A DNA stretch of 64,000 nt from the NCBI GenBank assembly GCA_947359465.1, contig OX375876.1, positions 85,900,184 to 85,964,183 on the forward strand, given 5' to 3'. Under the pieces are notes generated by a model. It saw only the letters and a list, made by a program, of their open reading frames with translations, ran no database searches and was not told where the DNA came from. Positions 1 through 10,400 of the stretch are shown here, piece by piece. The translations under genes and the position numbers were made by a program. Origin of the DNA: Metellina segmentata (lineage: Eukaryota > Arthropoda > Arachnida > Araneae > Tetragnathidae). Within the stretch, counting starts at the first letter, position 1; each line of letters opens with the position of its first letter.

Positions 1-506
1 TAACTTAGATTAAACCTAAGGTAATATCAGTTTCCTTAACTTAGAATTTTTACTATTTAGTACATCGACGTGATCGTGAAAGATCTAGATTTCATTAAAA
101 AGAGAATGAACAGATATTATCAAATAATAGAAAGTGATTCTCGTAATATGGCCTAGAATTAATTTCTCGCAACGAAATTGAATTTTTATGCATGATATTA
201 AAAAAATATAATACATACATTTAATCATTGTATGGAAAAAGATAAAAGGACTTAGAAACTCGAAATTATTTTTCATATTACACGTTAAGACACCAGAATA
301 ATTATCATGACAACAATTCCATATTCTAAGTGTAATAAATACTAATTCCTTTGAAGTTTTTTATACTAGCGGAGAAAATGTGTTGACTAGATTTTGGAGA
401 GTAAGATTGGGGAACAGAAAGAATGAGAAATATAAGCTGAGAAATGAGACAAGCAGATGGAATACATTATTTCTTAACGTACAACGAAAGTTATAACGAA
501 TATTTA
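1..506. other. AT-rich stretch, no gene recognised
   Basis: Short open frames here are AT-rich, hydrophobic and without recognisable motifs, as expected by chance in such DNA. No repeat or RNA structure was recognised. Confidence 0.6.
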
Positions 507-620
507 TCTTTACTATTATAAAAGGAAGTGTTTCTGTGTCTGTTTGTGCGTGTGTGAGCTGTCCAGACGAATCTATAGCACTTACAGACAGCGGCGCTAA
601 TGCGGCACCGAAGCCCAACT
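507..620 (+). mobile_element. Helitron-like 5' end, partial
   Basis: The sequence starts with TC directly after an A and runs into TATTATAAAAGGAAGTGTTT. It matches the start of the element at 44715: both share the AAAAGGAAGTGTTT block and, about 40 bases on, a GACGA-TCTAT-GCACTTACAG block. Helitrons begin with TC and insert between A and T. No matching CTAG 3' end was found downstream, so this is a fragment or an element with an eroded end. Confidence 0.45.
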
Positions 621-1380
621 ATGCACACATACCGTAAAATGACGCAAATTCCCATTTCGCGCCATTTGCGATAAATATTCTATCGTACAAAACTAATTTA
701 TTTCGCTTATTTGGAGTAAAAAAAAGTATATTTTGAAACAAAATAGACGTTACTGGAACAACCATTTATTAATTGTTATTTATATTCCATTTGTTTATGA
801 AAACAAGGTACTGCAGACTCGTGTGCGACGCCGTGGGGTACTGCGGTACAAATTGCACGCAAATTGGACGTGCGTTGCCCCAGCGGCGCTGGAGACATGT
901 GTTCACTGGTCCATTGGATCTAATGTATCTCAGACCGGTATCTCAGACCGAATGTATCTCAGATCTGATGTATCTTACGGCAACGGCGCCGCAAGGATGT
1001 GGGCACCGGGAAAAACCGGAAATTAAAAAATCGGATGTGGGCCTAAATAGTGGTATTAGGGAGAGATATTACTATTAATTTACTGTAAGTTATTAGGGTT
1101 AAGTCATCTATTATATAATGACGAGCATTATTAATCTTTCAAGACTAATTCTGATGAAACGTAGACATGGTATTTTAATAAACGCCCTAATGCAGCAACA
1201 TATTCCACCAGGGGAGATACCACACCTATCCTTGTAAGGATTTACCGGTTTAGTAGTCTCCCTGGGAGTTTATTAGTTTCTTGTTTGCAGAGTTTCGGTT
1301 GGTTTTTCTTGACGGTCATCTGATAGTCACATGGGAACCGTGTTTATGTCGTTGCTGTATAATCCCGGCCACGGGATGAC
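621..1380. other. No gene; short degenerate repeat near 925-985
   Basis: No coding evidence. Around 925-985 the words TATCTCAGACCG and TGTATCTCAGA recur three to four times, a small degenerate minisatellite. Part of 1200-1380 may be the untranslated tail of the adjacent minus-strand LINE fragment, but this cannot be shown. Confidence 0.4.
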
Positions 1381-1720
1381 AGTATACCAATGATCTTTCA
1401 AATTTTTTCTCTGCACTTAATATGCTTTAGTACTAGGTTTAGCCATCGTGGGGTGGGTCTTGGTAGTGGGCAACGAAGGTAGAGTGTGCTTGTGAGAGTA
1501 CAATCCAAGACATAATGCAATGGAGTTCTCGCATTCCACAAGAGCATTGGTTGGTTTCAGAAAACCCGAATCTGTGGAGATAGCTGGGGAATGGGCCATG
1601 GAACGTTACAAATTGTAAAAGACGTCTTTCTTTGATGCGGGTATCCATGGAAACGTCTGGGAAGAGATCGTGTGTTGAGCAGCCTGTGACATCTGGGTTG
1701 TATTCGTATTGCCACAGTTG
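1381..1720 (-). pseudogene. LINE ORF2 C-terminal zinc-knuckle fragment
   Basis: The minus strand encodes HGPFPSYLHRFGF followed by a cysteine pair (NQCSCG), then, one frame over, RTPLHYVLDC. The order HGPF-YLxRF, CxCG, TPLHYVLxC is the typical end of ORF2 in RNase H-bearing LINEs of the I/R1 group, where a CCHC-type knuckle follows the RNase H domain. The frame change between the two halves and the lack of upstream domains mark a dead 3' fragment. It resembles the same region of the larger LINE at 26.1-28.7 kb (GHGPFLPYLFRMN, CICG) but is clearly divergent, so it is a different copy or subfamily. Confidence 0.55.
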
Positions 1721-1849
1721 AAGAATGTGGTCTCTTGAAGAGTGAGACTGGAAAGTCTATGTGTTTATCCTCTGGAGCATCCTTGTTTGCTGATGCTTTC
1801 TTGGCAAGACTGTCTGCGTTTTTGTTACTTTTTGTTTAAAACAATTGAA

Positions 1850-2153
1850 CCACGGTAGCCCAGGTGGGAAGAGTAAAGGATGAGAAACCAAAGCACGTTC
1901 GAATCCAACCAAAGACCGTCGTGTATAAAGGTAGATGGTACACATTAAATCTGTCGTGGCCTCAAATATCTGTACGTTGTTTGGTGTGGAAGTTGAGAGA
2001 GGTTCCAGATCAGGTGTTTTCGTCATCGGACAGTGTTTCTAAATTACGAGGCGTAGTCCTTGGATCTTTCCTTTCGGAATTAATTCCCGATTGTCGACAA
2101 TAGCCTGGTGTGTTGCTCCAGTGCGACGTTAATTAAAATACCTACCTTCCTAT
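1850..2153 (+). mobile_element. tRNA-derived SINE, copy 1
   Basis: A tRNA-like head has an A-box-like GGTAGCCCAGGTGGGAAGAG and a B-box-like GTTCGAATCC. The body then shares blocks with the other copies: AAGACCGTCGTGTA, GTGTGGAAGTT, AAATTACGAGGCGTAGTCC, TTGGATCTTTC and the tail GTTGCTCCAGTGCGACGTTA. It ends in AATTAA plus a CCTA-rich tail. The family has at least seven copies or fragments in this window. SINEs have no protein; a LINE moves them in trans. Confidence 0.75.
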
Positions 2154-2951
2154 TAAAAACAATTGAATCGTATGTATCTCTGAAAGCGGAATTTATTGGT
2201 AAGCAGAAATTTTTTCGTTCTGGTGCAAAAATTGCAACTTTTTTTAGCATTCTTGTTGTAATGCGTGCAAAACATCATTTTGTATTGTCCGGGTTCGGAT
2301 TCTCCCTGATTCACCGACCATCACTCGTTAGCTCTTTAAAACTTCTTTGAAATTTCCTTTACTTGGATTATCATTATTATCTCCTTCACCATGCGGTGCA
2401 TATCGGTAGCTTTAAATTTTGACAGTAAATAATACATTAACAAATTTGTAATACATTATTTGTTAACTAAAATACTTATGCAACCTTCTAAATGTAATGC
2501 AAAAGCTACAAAAACAAAATTTTCAGTGTCAGTAGAACTTCACTTTCTTGTGATTGTGTATCAATTTACTTGACGTTGCTTGGTGCAGCTTGGCCAAATA
2601 TGATTTTTCCGCCGTAAGAGTCCAACAAATCATGCGACGTAGCTGGTATAAGTAAATGGACTGTATAATAAGTATAATTTATTTACTAATACAAACTGCA
2701 GTAAGTTTCAATTATTATAAACTAATAAAATTTCTCAGTTTTAATTATTAAAACTTATTTGTTTGTTTACAACAAATCTACACACACTAACAGAGACTAT
2801 GGCTCTGAATTAGTGATTCCATACGTTCCTATAATTAATTTTGCGCTAAAAATGCGTCCTTACTAATAATTAGCACTCAAGCAGGATTCGACGGAAAACG
2901 AGCCTAAAAAATTTAACTGATGAAAAACAAAAAATGTTCAAAAAACATTTA
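2154..2951. other. AT-rich stretch, no gene recognised
   Basis: Only chance ORFs. No repeat termini recognised. Confidence 0.5.
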
Positions 2952-3268
2952 GGCCGAGGTAGCCTATTTGGAAGAGCAATGGATTAGCAACCGGAGGGTT
3001 TCAAGTTCGAAACTAGGTTTTGTCAAAGTCATCGTGAAAACGATGACTGGTGCACGTTAAATATGCCGTGGCTTCAGATTTCCTCTGACTGTGGAAGTTT
3101 GGAGAGTGGGATGCCAGCTCAGGTGATGTTCTCGTCATCTGACCTTGGTACAAAATTACGTAGTGCTGTCCTTGGATCTTTCCCAACAGGATTGATCAAG
3201 GATTGCCGACAATAGATCGTTGTGTTCCTGCAGTGGTACCTTAATTAACTACCTACTCTATCTAGGTA
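2952..3268 (+). mobile_element. tRNA-derived SINE, copy 2
   Basis: The head has GGTAGCCTATTTGGAAGAGC (A box) and AAGTTCGAAACT (B box). The body and the tail AATTAACTACCTACTCTA match copy 1 and copy 7. A Helitron begins exactly in its tail at 3269, so the SINE is older than that Helitron. Confidence 0.75.
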
Positions 3269-3910
3269 TCTATATATATAATTCTCTTACGTGGCACGCG
3301 CAAAAAAGACGTTATTAGCTATCGCGTTTTGGCAACATTGTACGATTATTTGTTTTTCACGAAGCCTCGCGCTTGAATTGAATTTATAGCGTTATCGGAT
3401 AAATTTTATTGAAAAAAAATGAATTTTCATCGAGCTGTTGCAGTTAATAATAGAAATCAAAGAAAGCGGAGGATCTTTTCAGGGCCATTTAAAAAAGGTC
3501 CTTTTCAGGGCCTACAATTATAGTTCAACAAGACGCTTGCACAACAACTTTCGACAGCAAACTCAATGAAAATGCGTGGTTGGCTCGAGTGCAGGGGTAA
3601 ATATACACTCAAACAACATTCAATTTCCAAATCCGCCCTCACATTTCGAGTCAAAATTTTCTCAAAGTTTTCATTTGAATTCAGATTCTATCGGTACTGT
3701 ATATATCGTTTCTGAAAAATAGCAAAAAAATTTAGGTTTGAAAAATGTTTTTTGGAATATCATATTTTGTAAACAATCCCTTCAGCTAGGACACATGTCT
3801 TCATTGATGCGAGCGAAGCGAGCATAGGTTCGCGCAGCGAACCAATGAGGATTGCGAAGAAATCCTCCGGGGGTTGGCGAGCGTTTGCGAGCAGGGGGCG
3901 AGCCCCCTAG
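3269..3910 (+). mobile_element. Non-autonomous Helitron, family H1, copy A
   Basis: It starts with TCTATATATATAATTCTC directly after an A and ends with a GGGGGC-GA-GCCCCC hairpin followed by CTAG and then T. These are the hallmarks of Helitrons: 5' TC, 3' hairpin plus CTAG, insertion between A and T without target duplication. It is 642 bp with no coding capacity. Two other copies are at 5672-6521 (minus) and 22503-23004 (plus). Copies A and B carry a roughly 135-bp internal block that copy C lacks. Confidence 0.85.
3471..3512 (+). other. Two histone-mRNA-type stem-loops
   Basis: GGATCTTTTCAGGGCC (3471-3486) and GGTCCTTTTCAGGGCC (3497-3512) each form a 6-bp stem with a TTTC loop. The second matches the metazoan histone 3'-end stem-loop pattern GGYYCT-TTTC-AGRRCC with one G-U pair; the first also has an A-G mismatch. 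No histone coding sequence is visible upstream. Chance is possible, or capture of a histone 3' end by the Helitron. Confidence 0.35.
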
Positions 3911-5671
3911 TGTTTTAAATTTTGCTATAGCTGGCGTCCAAAGAATAAAACAAATGAATTTAAATACAATCTGACTATTGACCCCCGTTCAATTGATGCG
4001 GATAGAAAAAATAATTTAAATGGAAAATGAGTATTACCCCAACTGGCATGTAAAGAATAAAACAAATTTTACTATAACACAAACCTCTGACGATTGTCAC
4101 AACTGGAGTCTAAATAACGAAACAAAATCATTAGGCAAGGCTGATCAAAATTCTTCACAATCCGAGATATCAATGCTCCCTCAAACGATAATTATTTAGC
4201 ATGTGTTCTCTAACACAAAGCAACATTTTTTTTAGTCTAATCTACACCAACATAGTTATAGACCAGTTTTAACAAATAGTTTTTATCACACTTAAAAATA
4301 TTTTTAAAGCATTTTCTTCATTGACAAAAGTTTGGCTTAGGTTTTTAAATCTCCTACTCTAATATGTTCCTAGACTGGGGAATTCTTACTCCAAGCCGAA
4401 TTCTTTTTTTCACAAATTTTGTCTTTTATACATTCCACAGAAAAAATATCAAAATAAGTAATGTTACTGTGCCTTAGTGACCATGAAATTGGCCTGCCTC
4501 GACCTTTCCAATGATTCGGGGGATTTCTCATCAAGGAAAATGTGCACCTTTATGTTCAATGTGTGTGCAGGGAGACATTCTGCTGGAAATAAACGTTCGA
4601 CAGTATGTATTTTAGCTGCGGATCGGAAAAGTTACGAAGCGTATCCATATCTATGTTTGAGTTAGCTTTTGTTTCGATAAAGAACAGTACCAATTATACG
4701 TTTGGAGGTCAATGTTCCCTACTCTTTGGAGTTCGACCCATCTAGACTGATACTCTCGGACCAAAATTTCGGAAAAAGATCTGATTGAGAATACGGTATT
4801 TACGCCTACCCATTTACTAGGAAGAGTGAATTATGGTTTCCCTTAGCGTGAGTTATTTTATCTAATGAGAGATATATTTGGTCAAGCTAAGGAAAAGTGG
4901 TGTAAAGCTTCGGCTATGATACGCGTTTCCTGTATGTATTCTGTACTGTTTTTCGAATACGCTATTAGTGCATCTGGGCCTAAACATATAAAAAAAGAGT
5001 TCAATTTGTTTATTATCTTAAAGATTAATATAGATATTTCTGCTGAATAAAATGATACCTAAATTTTGTTTCTACCATCAGTAGAACCGGAAATATTCAA
5101 CTTTTTATAAACATGACAGATGCAAATCAAATGAGTCTTCATAATTTTAAACGCTCTTTTTCTCCTTTAGTGTTAATTGGGATTTCAATAGTGAAAAATG
5201 GATATAACTTAAAAACTACTTGTCATAAATGAAAGAATTTTTTACATTTACTTTTCAAATATATTTCTTCAAGTTGTCTTCAGCAACTACGTATATATAT
5301 TTTTTTGTCTATAATTTTTCGAATTTTGTATATTATATGTTTTATGTAGATTATATGCAAAATGACAAAAAAAAATATAATTGTTTTAACCAAAAATAAC
5401 GAAGACAGTTTATAGTACGGATTTTTAGGAGTTAATTAATGCAAAAATTAAGTGATTCGTCACAAAATACTTTAAAATACATCAATTTTGCCCAACGTCT
5501 AAAAATTTTTAAATTTTCAATTTTCATTAAAAAAAATCGAAGTTTTGAAAATATAAAATTCTTATTGTAACTGCAAAACACAATGTACACTAGCAGAAAA
5601 TATATCAGAACAAAAACTTTGAAATTAAAGATTTTAGAATTTTGAGTCCCTCCAATAAAAATATCAAAGAA
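3911..5671. other. AT-rich spacer between inverted Helitrons
   Basis: No gene recognised. At about 3931, 4040 and 4100 a degenerate unit recurs with the core CTGGCGTCCAAAGAATAAAA, CTGGCATGTAAAGAATAAAA and CTGGAGTCTAAATAACGAAA. The short ORFs at 4477-4665 and 4865-5050 have no recognisable motifs and are probably noise. Confidence 0.45.
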
Positions 5672-6521
5672 CTAGGGGGCCCGCCCCCTGCTCGCTAACG
5701 CTCGCCAACCCCCGGAGGATTGCTTCGCAATCCGCATTGGATCGCTGCGCGAACTTAAGATCGCTTCGCTCGCATCAATAAAGACATGTGTCCTAGCAAA
5801 AGGAATTGTTTACAAAATATGATTTTCCAAAAAAAAATATTTTTCAAATCTAAATTTTTTGCTGTTTTTCAGAAAAGGGTGGAGGGCGAGAAAAAAAAAT
5901 CTAAACCAATCAGAGCACGTTTAATTTAACTTCAAAACACGGTTTAATTCCAATCAGATAACGTCTTTAATCCTAATCTTGTTAATAGGGTTGCCATAAA
6001 AACAACCAAAGGAAAGGTTACCACTTTGGCGAGAAAAAAAGACTGTCCCGTTTGCTACCACTCCACCCAGAAAATATATATACAGTTCCTCTGAAATCAG
6101 AATTGAAATGAAAACTTTGAGCCAATTTTGACTCGAAATGTGAGCGCTGATTTGGATATTGAATACCCAGCATGTTGTTTGTATGTACATTTAGCCCTGC
6201 ACTCGAGCCAACCACGCTTTTTCATTGAGTTTGTAGTCGAAAGTTGTAGTGCAAGCGTCTTGTTGAACTATAATTGTTGACCCTGAAAAGGACCTTTTTT
6301 TAAATGTCCCTGAAAAGATCCTCCGCTTTATTTGATTTCTATTATTAACTGCACAGCTCGACTAAAATTCATTTTTTTTCAATAAAATTTCATCCGATAA
6401 CGCTATAAATTCAATTGAAGCGCGAGGCTTCGTGATAAGCAAATAATCGTACAATGTTGCCAAAACGCAATAACTAATAACGTCTTTTTTGCGTGCCACG
6501 TAAGAGAATTATATATATAGA
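5672..6521 (-). mobile_element. Non-autonomous Helitron, family H1, copy B
   Basis: Read on the minus strand it starts TCTATATATATAATTCTC after an A (6522) and ends with GGGGGCGGGCCCCC, CTAG and a following T (5671). It is the longest H1 copy, 850 bp. It carries the same stem-loop doublet as copy A, at 6279-6294 and 6306-6321. The 5' 250 bp and the last 130 bp are very similar to copy A, so 3269-6521 is a large inverted repeat. Confidence 0.85.
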
Positions 6522-7375
6522 TGTATTTCGAATCGAGATATGATATTTGATTGGTAAACACCAATTTAATTAAACGCCAAACATTGCCGAAACAGAGACA
6601 AACTACATTTTGTGATAACCTCGACAGGTGTCATGCATTTGGAGAACAGAAGTAAAGTCTCCGCGGACCGTTTGATTTGTTTGTGTGTGTGTGTGTTTAC
6701 TCTAAAAATCCCTGTTATAATCTACAAAAGGGGAAGCTGGCAATTATGTTTCCATTTATAATACAACATTTTCTGGATGAACAATGTGTAGTTATGTTTT
6801 TTAAATATTTATGACAGCAGACTACTCTAAGCGCCATGACTGCAACCAAGCGTTGCTACTCCTAGACATCCATGTAACCAAAACGTTGACGCCTAAAACC
6901 TGGACTCGGGGCTGATTGTCTGGCGCTTCAGGTACTTATAAATTTCCTTACATTACCCACCACTAAAAGGACACGAATAGAAAGCACTCGTGTGGAAGTC
7001 TTTCGTGCGGGCTGTTCGGCGACTGTGTATAACCTTTATGTAACGACACATGAAGACTTTAAGCCCGAAGTCGTTGATTTGTAATTTATGTGCGGTACTT
7101 GCACCAAATGCCGACTAGGCAAATGTATCTATGTGGGTAGATGTACGCGTTGCTGACTGTTGGGATAGAAAGCGCTGGTCTCCGGAAATATGTCGGTGGT
7201 AACTAAAGCCTGTTGACACCGGAGTTACATGTACATTTCTACTTATGACCCCTTTACGTCCCTCTTTTCGACCGACTTCGGTGTAAACGCTTCTTGGACT
7301 TTATCGGCAACCATACGAGCGCACTCTTCACTTCACTCTTCCCTCTGTAGAGAAGATTGATCGAGTTTCATCAAG
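6522..7375. other. No gene; rise in GC content
   Basis: A short GT run sits near 6691. From about 6830 the sequence becomes richer in GC and CpG and leads into the block below. No ORF with recognisable motifs. Confidence 0.4.
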
Positions 7376-9640
7376 ATGTCGAGTTCTTCACACATTTCAC
7401 TCCCGGCGTTCTTTTTGTTTTTGTCTTTGTACTCGGGTGTAGTCCGGTCCCAGAGGACAGGGTGTCTGAACCGCTCTAACCAGAGATCGCTAAGGTGTTG
7501 GCTGGGGACGCCGAAAGTCGGCCAGGTGCTCAGGCTCCTGTGTCTAGTTGTGGTCCGGAATTTATATCGGCAGACACCCGCCGCTTGGACCGTGAGGTCA
7601 CTTGATCATGCGGTGTGCCGGCTGGGGGGCCGGGGCTGTAGGGCGCAGTCTCGGTCTCCGTTTGGCTAGCATGGCCGGTGGTGGGTGGTAGAGTGCCTAT
7701 ATAATAAGAGTGGCGACAAGGGACCAAGTTTGGCACAATGCGAATGCGCGTCAGCCATTTTTCTACCAGAATCGTCTCAAAGAAGGTTGTTGGGCGAATT
7801 AATATATCATTTCAAGGAGAAAAAAAAGCATATGATTGTTATAATATGGATACATTCGGTATAAATGAATCATATAAACGCTCAATTACATGCGTAATTG
7901 ATGAGATGGATTGCACAACGCGCTAACTTAGATCGCGAAAAACACCATGTTATTCAAAAAAAGCTAAAAACTTAAAAAGTCTTTGCATTTATACTGGAAA
8001 AACACTAAAATAATAATAAATGAACATTCTAGAACACGAAATGGAACATGAAAAAGGTATATTTTCTTAATTTAATATACACACGTTTTTCTCGAACACA
8101 CAAAAAGTTCCCATGTTAAGTCTACGGGAGCTGGAAAAAGACCGCCTCGGGCGGTAGAAAAGGTCTCTAAGCCAATCAGAAAGAGTTTCCCGTATGTCGC
8201 CACTCTTATTATATAGGCACTCTAGTGGGTGGTGGTTGTATTCGGTGTTCTACCGAGTGCTGGCTGATTTTATTCGGAGGTGCCTGGCTGGGGCTGGCGG
8301 GCTATCGATAAGTGCCTGCCGATTAGGATTACTTTCCGACGGCTGGTTATCGGTTCGGGCCGGTAAGGAAAAGGCTGTAGGCTCGCTCGGGAGTAGTGAC
8401 CCGGCGGGTAGGGGCAGGCCGCTTTCCTTTCGGTCAAGTAGCGGCAGGAACCTCCCCGAGGTGCCACCTGGTAACTAGGATGGCTGAAGGTTTGCCTCTT
8501 CAGACCTACCCTAGGCTAATACCTGCACGCTTACGAATTTAGGCTATCTGGTAGGCGGCAGAGGTCTACATATCACCATGGAATGATGGACCCGGTACTA
8601 CCGCCCACGGGCCGGACGTTAGGGTGAGAGAACAGTCTGCTGTCCTGCTGGGCTACTGAGGGCGGGGCGCTCGCCTAGTAGATGCCCCGGAGGTATTGAG
8701 CTTCCTTTATGTGAGCGACGTCTCGCCACTCAGTGATGAGAACAATCCAGCTGGACTTACGATGATGTGGGGTCGCCATCGCGATGAACGCCAATGAGTC
8801 TGATGGCTTCTCTCATGAGGCAAGCATGATGAGTCCAGAGTGTGAGCAAGGTGGCCTCGTGTTGAATGAAAACTATGAGCTGGGACGAACACCTTTTGCT
8901 TTGGGCGGGGGCTGTACAGGCTGTTGGGGGACTCTGACCACGTCTCGGATAACCTGGCGCACCTAGTACTCCTCCCACATGCCCGGGTCTTCTTTCGTTT
9001 TTCATTAGAGACCTTCCCTGCTAATCCGCTGTGGGTTTTCAATAACTCGGTACGGAGGGGATTGTTTCCATTCAGAAGAAGAAGAGGTCCCAGAGGACAG
9101 GCCGCTCTCTAAATAGTTCTATTAATGTTATTATCAGCACTTTCGTCCAAGCCATTTCAATCGAATAGGTCACTCACTGGCAGTTTGGCGGGAGATGTGG
9201 TCGAGGCAAGCGATGAGGGCGAAATCTCACAGAGGGCGAACAAAAGACAGCGTGAGCGACCACGGAGGCCGGTTGTTGTCAAGCAAACGTCTCGGAGAAA
9301 TCTCCTCTAAAAGTTGCAACCCTATGATCTTTACCGACTCATGGTGGAAAACAAATTTGGCCCCGACTCGAAATCTTGACGATACATTAATACCGTTTCT
9401 CGGAATAGCTTCGATGTTTGGAGAGATAGAAGTTGTGCAAATCCGGTGTAAACACGGCTTAAGAAAGTCGGAAGACCGTCCGAAGGGATGACAAACGCCT
9501 TCGGGTAGTTGAGACCCGTGATCCGGGAAAAAGGATCTGGGGAGGGCTCTACGTACTGGGGCGGTACGCACCCCAAACCAAGTGACGGTTGCACGTCTAC
9601 GTGGCGAAATCAGGGATCTCGGCCAGTTAGACTGTTCCAA
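7376..9640. other. GC-rich block of unknown nature
   Basis: Apart from the MITE inserted at 7691-8222, this block is far richer in G+C and CpG than the window. Removing the MITE and one TA gives continuous sequence, so the block is one older unit. It holds several ORFs of 60-137 codons on both strands (longest 9227-9640 minus), all overlapping, arginine/serine/proline-rich and without motifs I recognise, as expected when stop codons are rare in GC-rich DNA. The 16-mer GGTCCCAGAGGACAGG occurs at about 7446 and again at about 9088. It could be the non-coding part of a retroelement, a captured segment or a host regulatory island. I cannot name it. Confidence 0.4.
7691..8222. mobile_element. TA-flanked MITE (532 bp)
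   Basis: Perfect or near-perfect terminal inverted repeats begin GAGTGCCTATATAATAAGAG and continue TGGCGACA; the right end is the reverse complement, ending GGCACTC. Both ends are flanked by TA (7689-7690 and 8223-8224). TA target duplications are typical of Tc1/mariner-type elements. The interior is AT-rich and encodes no transposase, so the element depended on one elsewhere. The high similarity of the terminal repeats suggests a fairly recent insertion. Confidence 0.85.
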
Positions 9641-10125
9641 GGAGTGAAGATCGGTGCCCTCAACGATAGGACCGCGGCTTAGACATAAAAACCGAGTTCC
9701 TCCTGAGACTTCTGTTGATCATGTGTCTGTGCACGTAGGAGCTGTGACTTTGAGTGTAGTGGCAGAACCACAAATAACTTATGCGCCCTTGCGTTCGGAT
9801 CTGAGACAGAACCGACAAACAGTTATTGGTTTGGATCGTAGAGACTAGCTGTAGACCTCACCTTACGGATTTAATCAATACCGAAGAGAAAGATGCCAGA
9901 ACAACGCTCGTTATTTTGAACCACGATCCCCAGATGATGATATCAACAACTGAGCTTTCATTCCGCTCTGAAAACTTCCGCATAACGCTAAGCGGAGGAC
10001 ATTTCAGGTAACTTCAGACTTATGCCTCAACCTTCCTTCTTGATTATAAATTTTTCTTTGTAGATTTTATGACACATTTTTCACATTATGAATGCTTTTT
10101 GGTAATTTTTTAATTAACCAAACTA
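9641..10125. other. No gene recognised
   Basis: GC content falls back towards the AT-rich background. Two ORFs of 61-64 codons lack motifs. Confidence 0.4.
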
Positions 10126-10400
10126 TCAACGACGGTCCGGTGCCAATCCACAAAGGAAAAGATCCACGGGGAAAGTTTTGGGGTTTTATGACGCAATGGC
10201 CATATTTGGCCATGCTGCGCCAGACACAAGACATACGACATCAAGTAATAGACACACACAATGAAAGATATACCGACACAGAAGAGACACCCAAAGAGGA
10301 AATCACCTGACAGGAATTGAACCTGCACCACCTACAACTCGAAGGTTGCTAACGCAGTGGACATACCCACTGAGCGACGACGGCCACATAATTTGAGCTA
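10126..10400 (-). mobile_element. tRNA-derived SINE of a second type
   Basis: On the minus strand a tRNA-like head runs from about 10393: A-box-like GTCGCTCAGTGGGTATGTCC and B-box-like GGTTCAATTCCTGTC lie at a tRNA-like distance. The following 3' body (10130-10310) is less AT-rich; its word TTTTGGGGTTTTATGACG is echoed at about 57870, so fragments recur. The head differs from the seven-copy SINE family. It is a tRNA relic, not a working tRNA gene: the acceptor stem does not close well. Confidence 0.5.

Noticed and set aside
9227..9640. 137-codon minus ORF in the GC-rich block
   Set aside because: Stop-poor GC-rich DNA with overlapping ORFs on both strands, Arg/Ser/Pro-rich, no motif; not supported as a gene.
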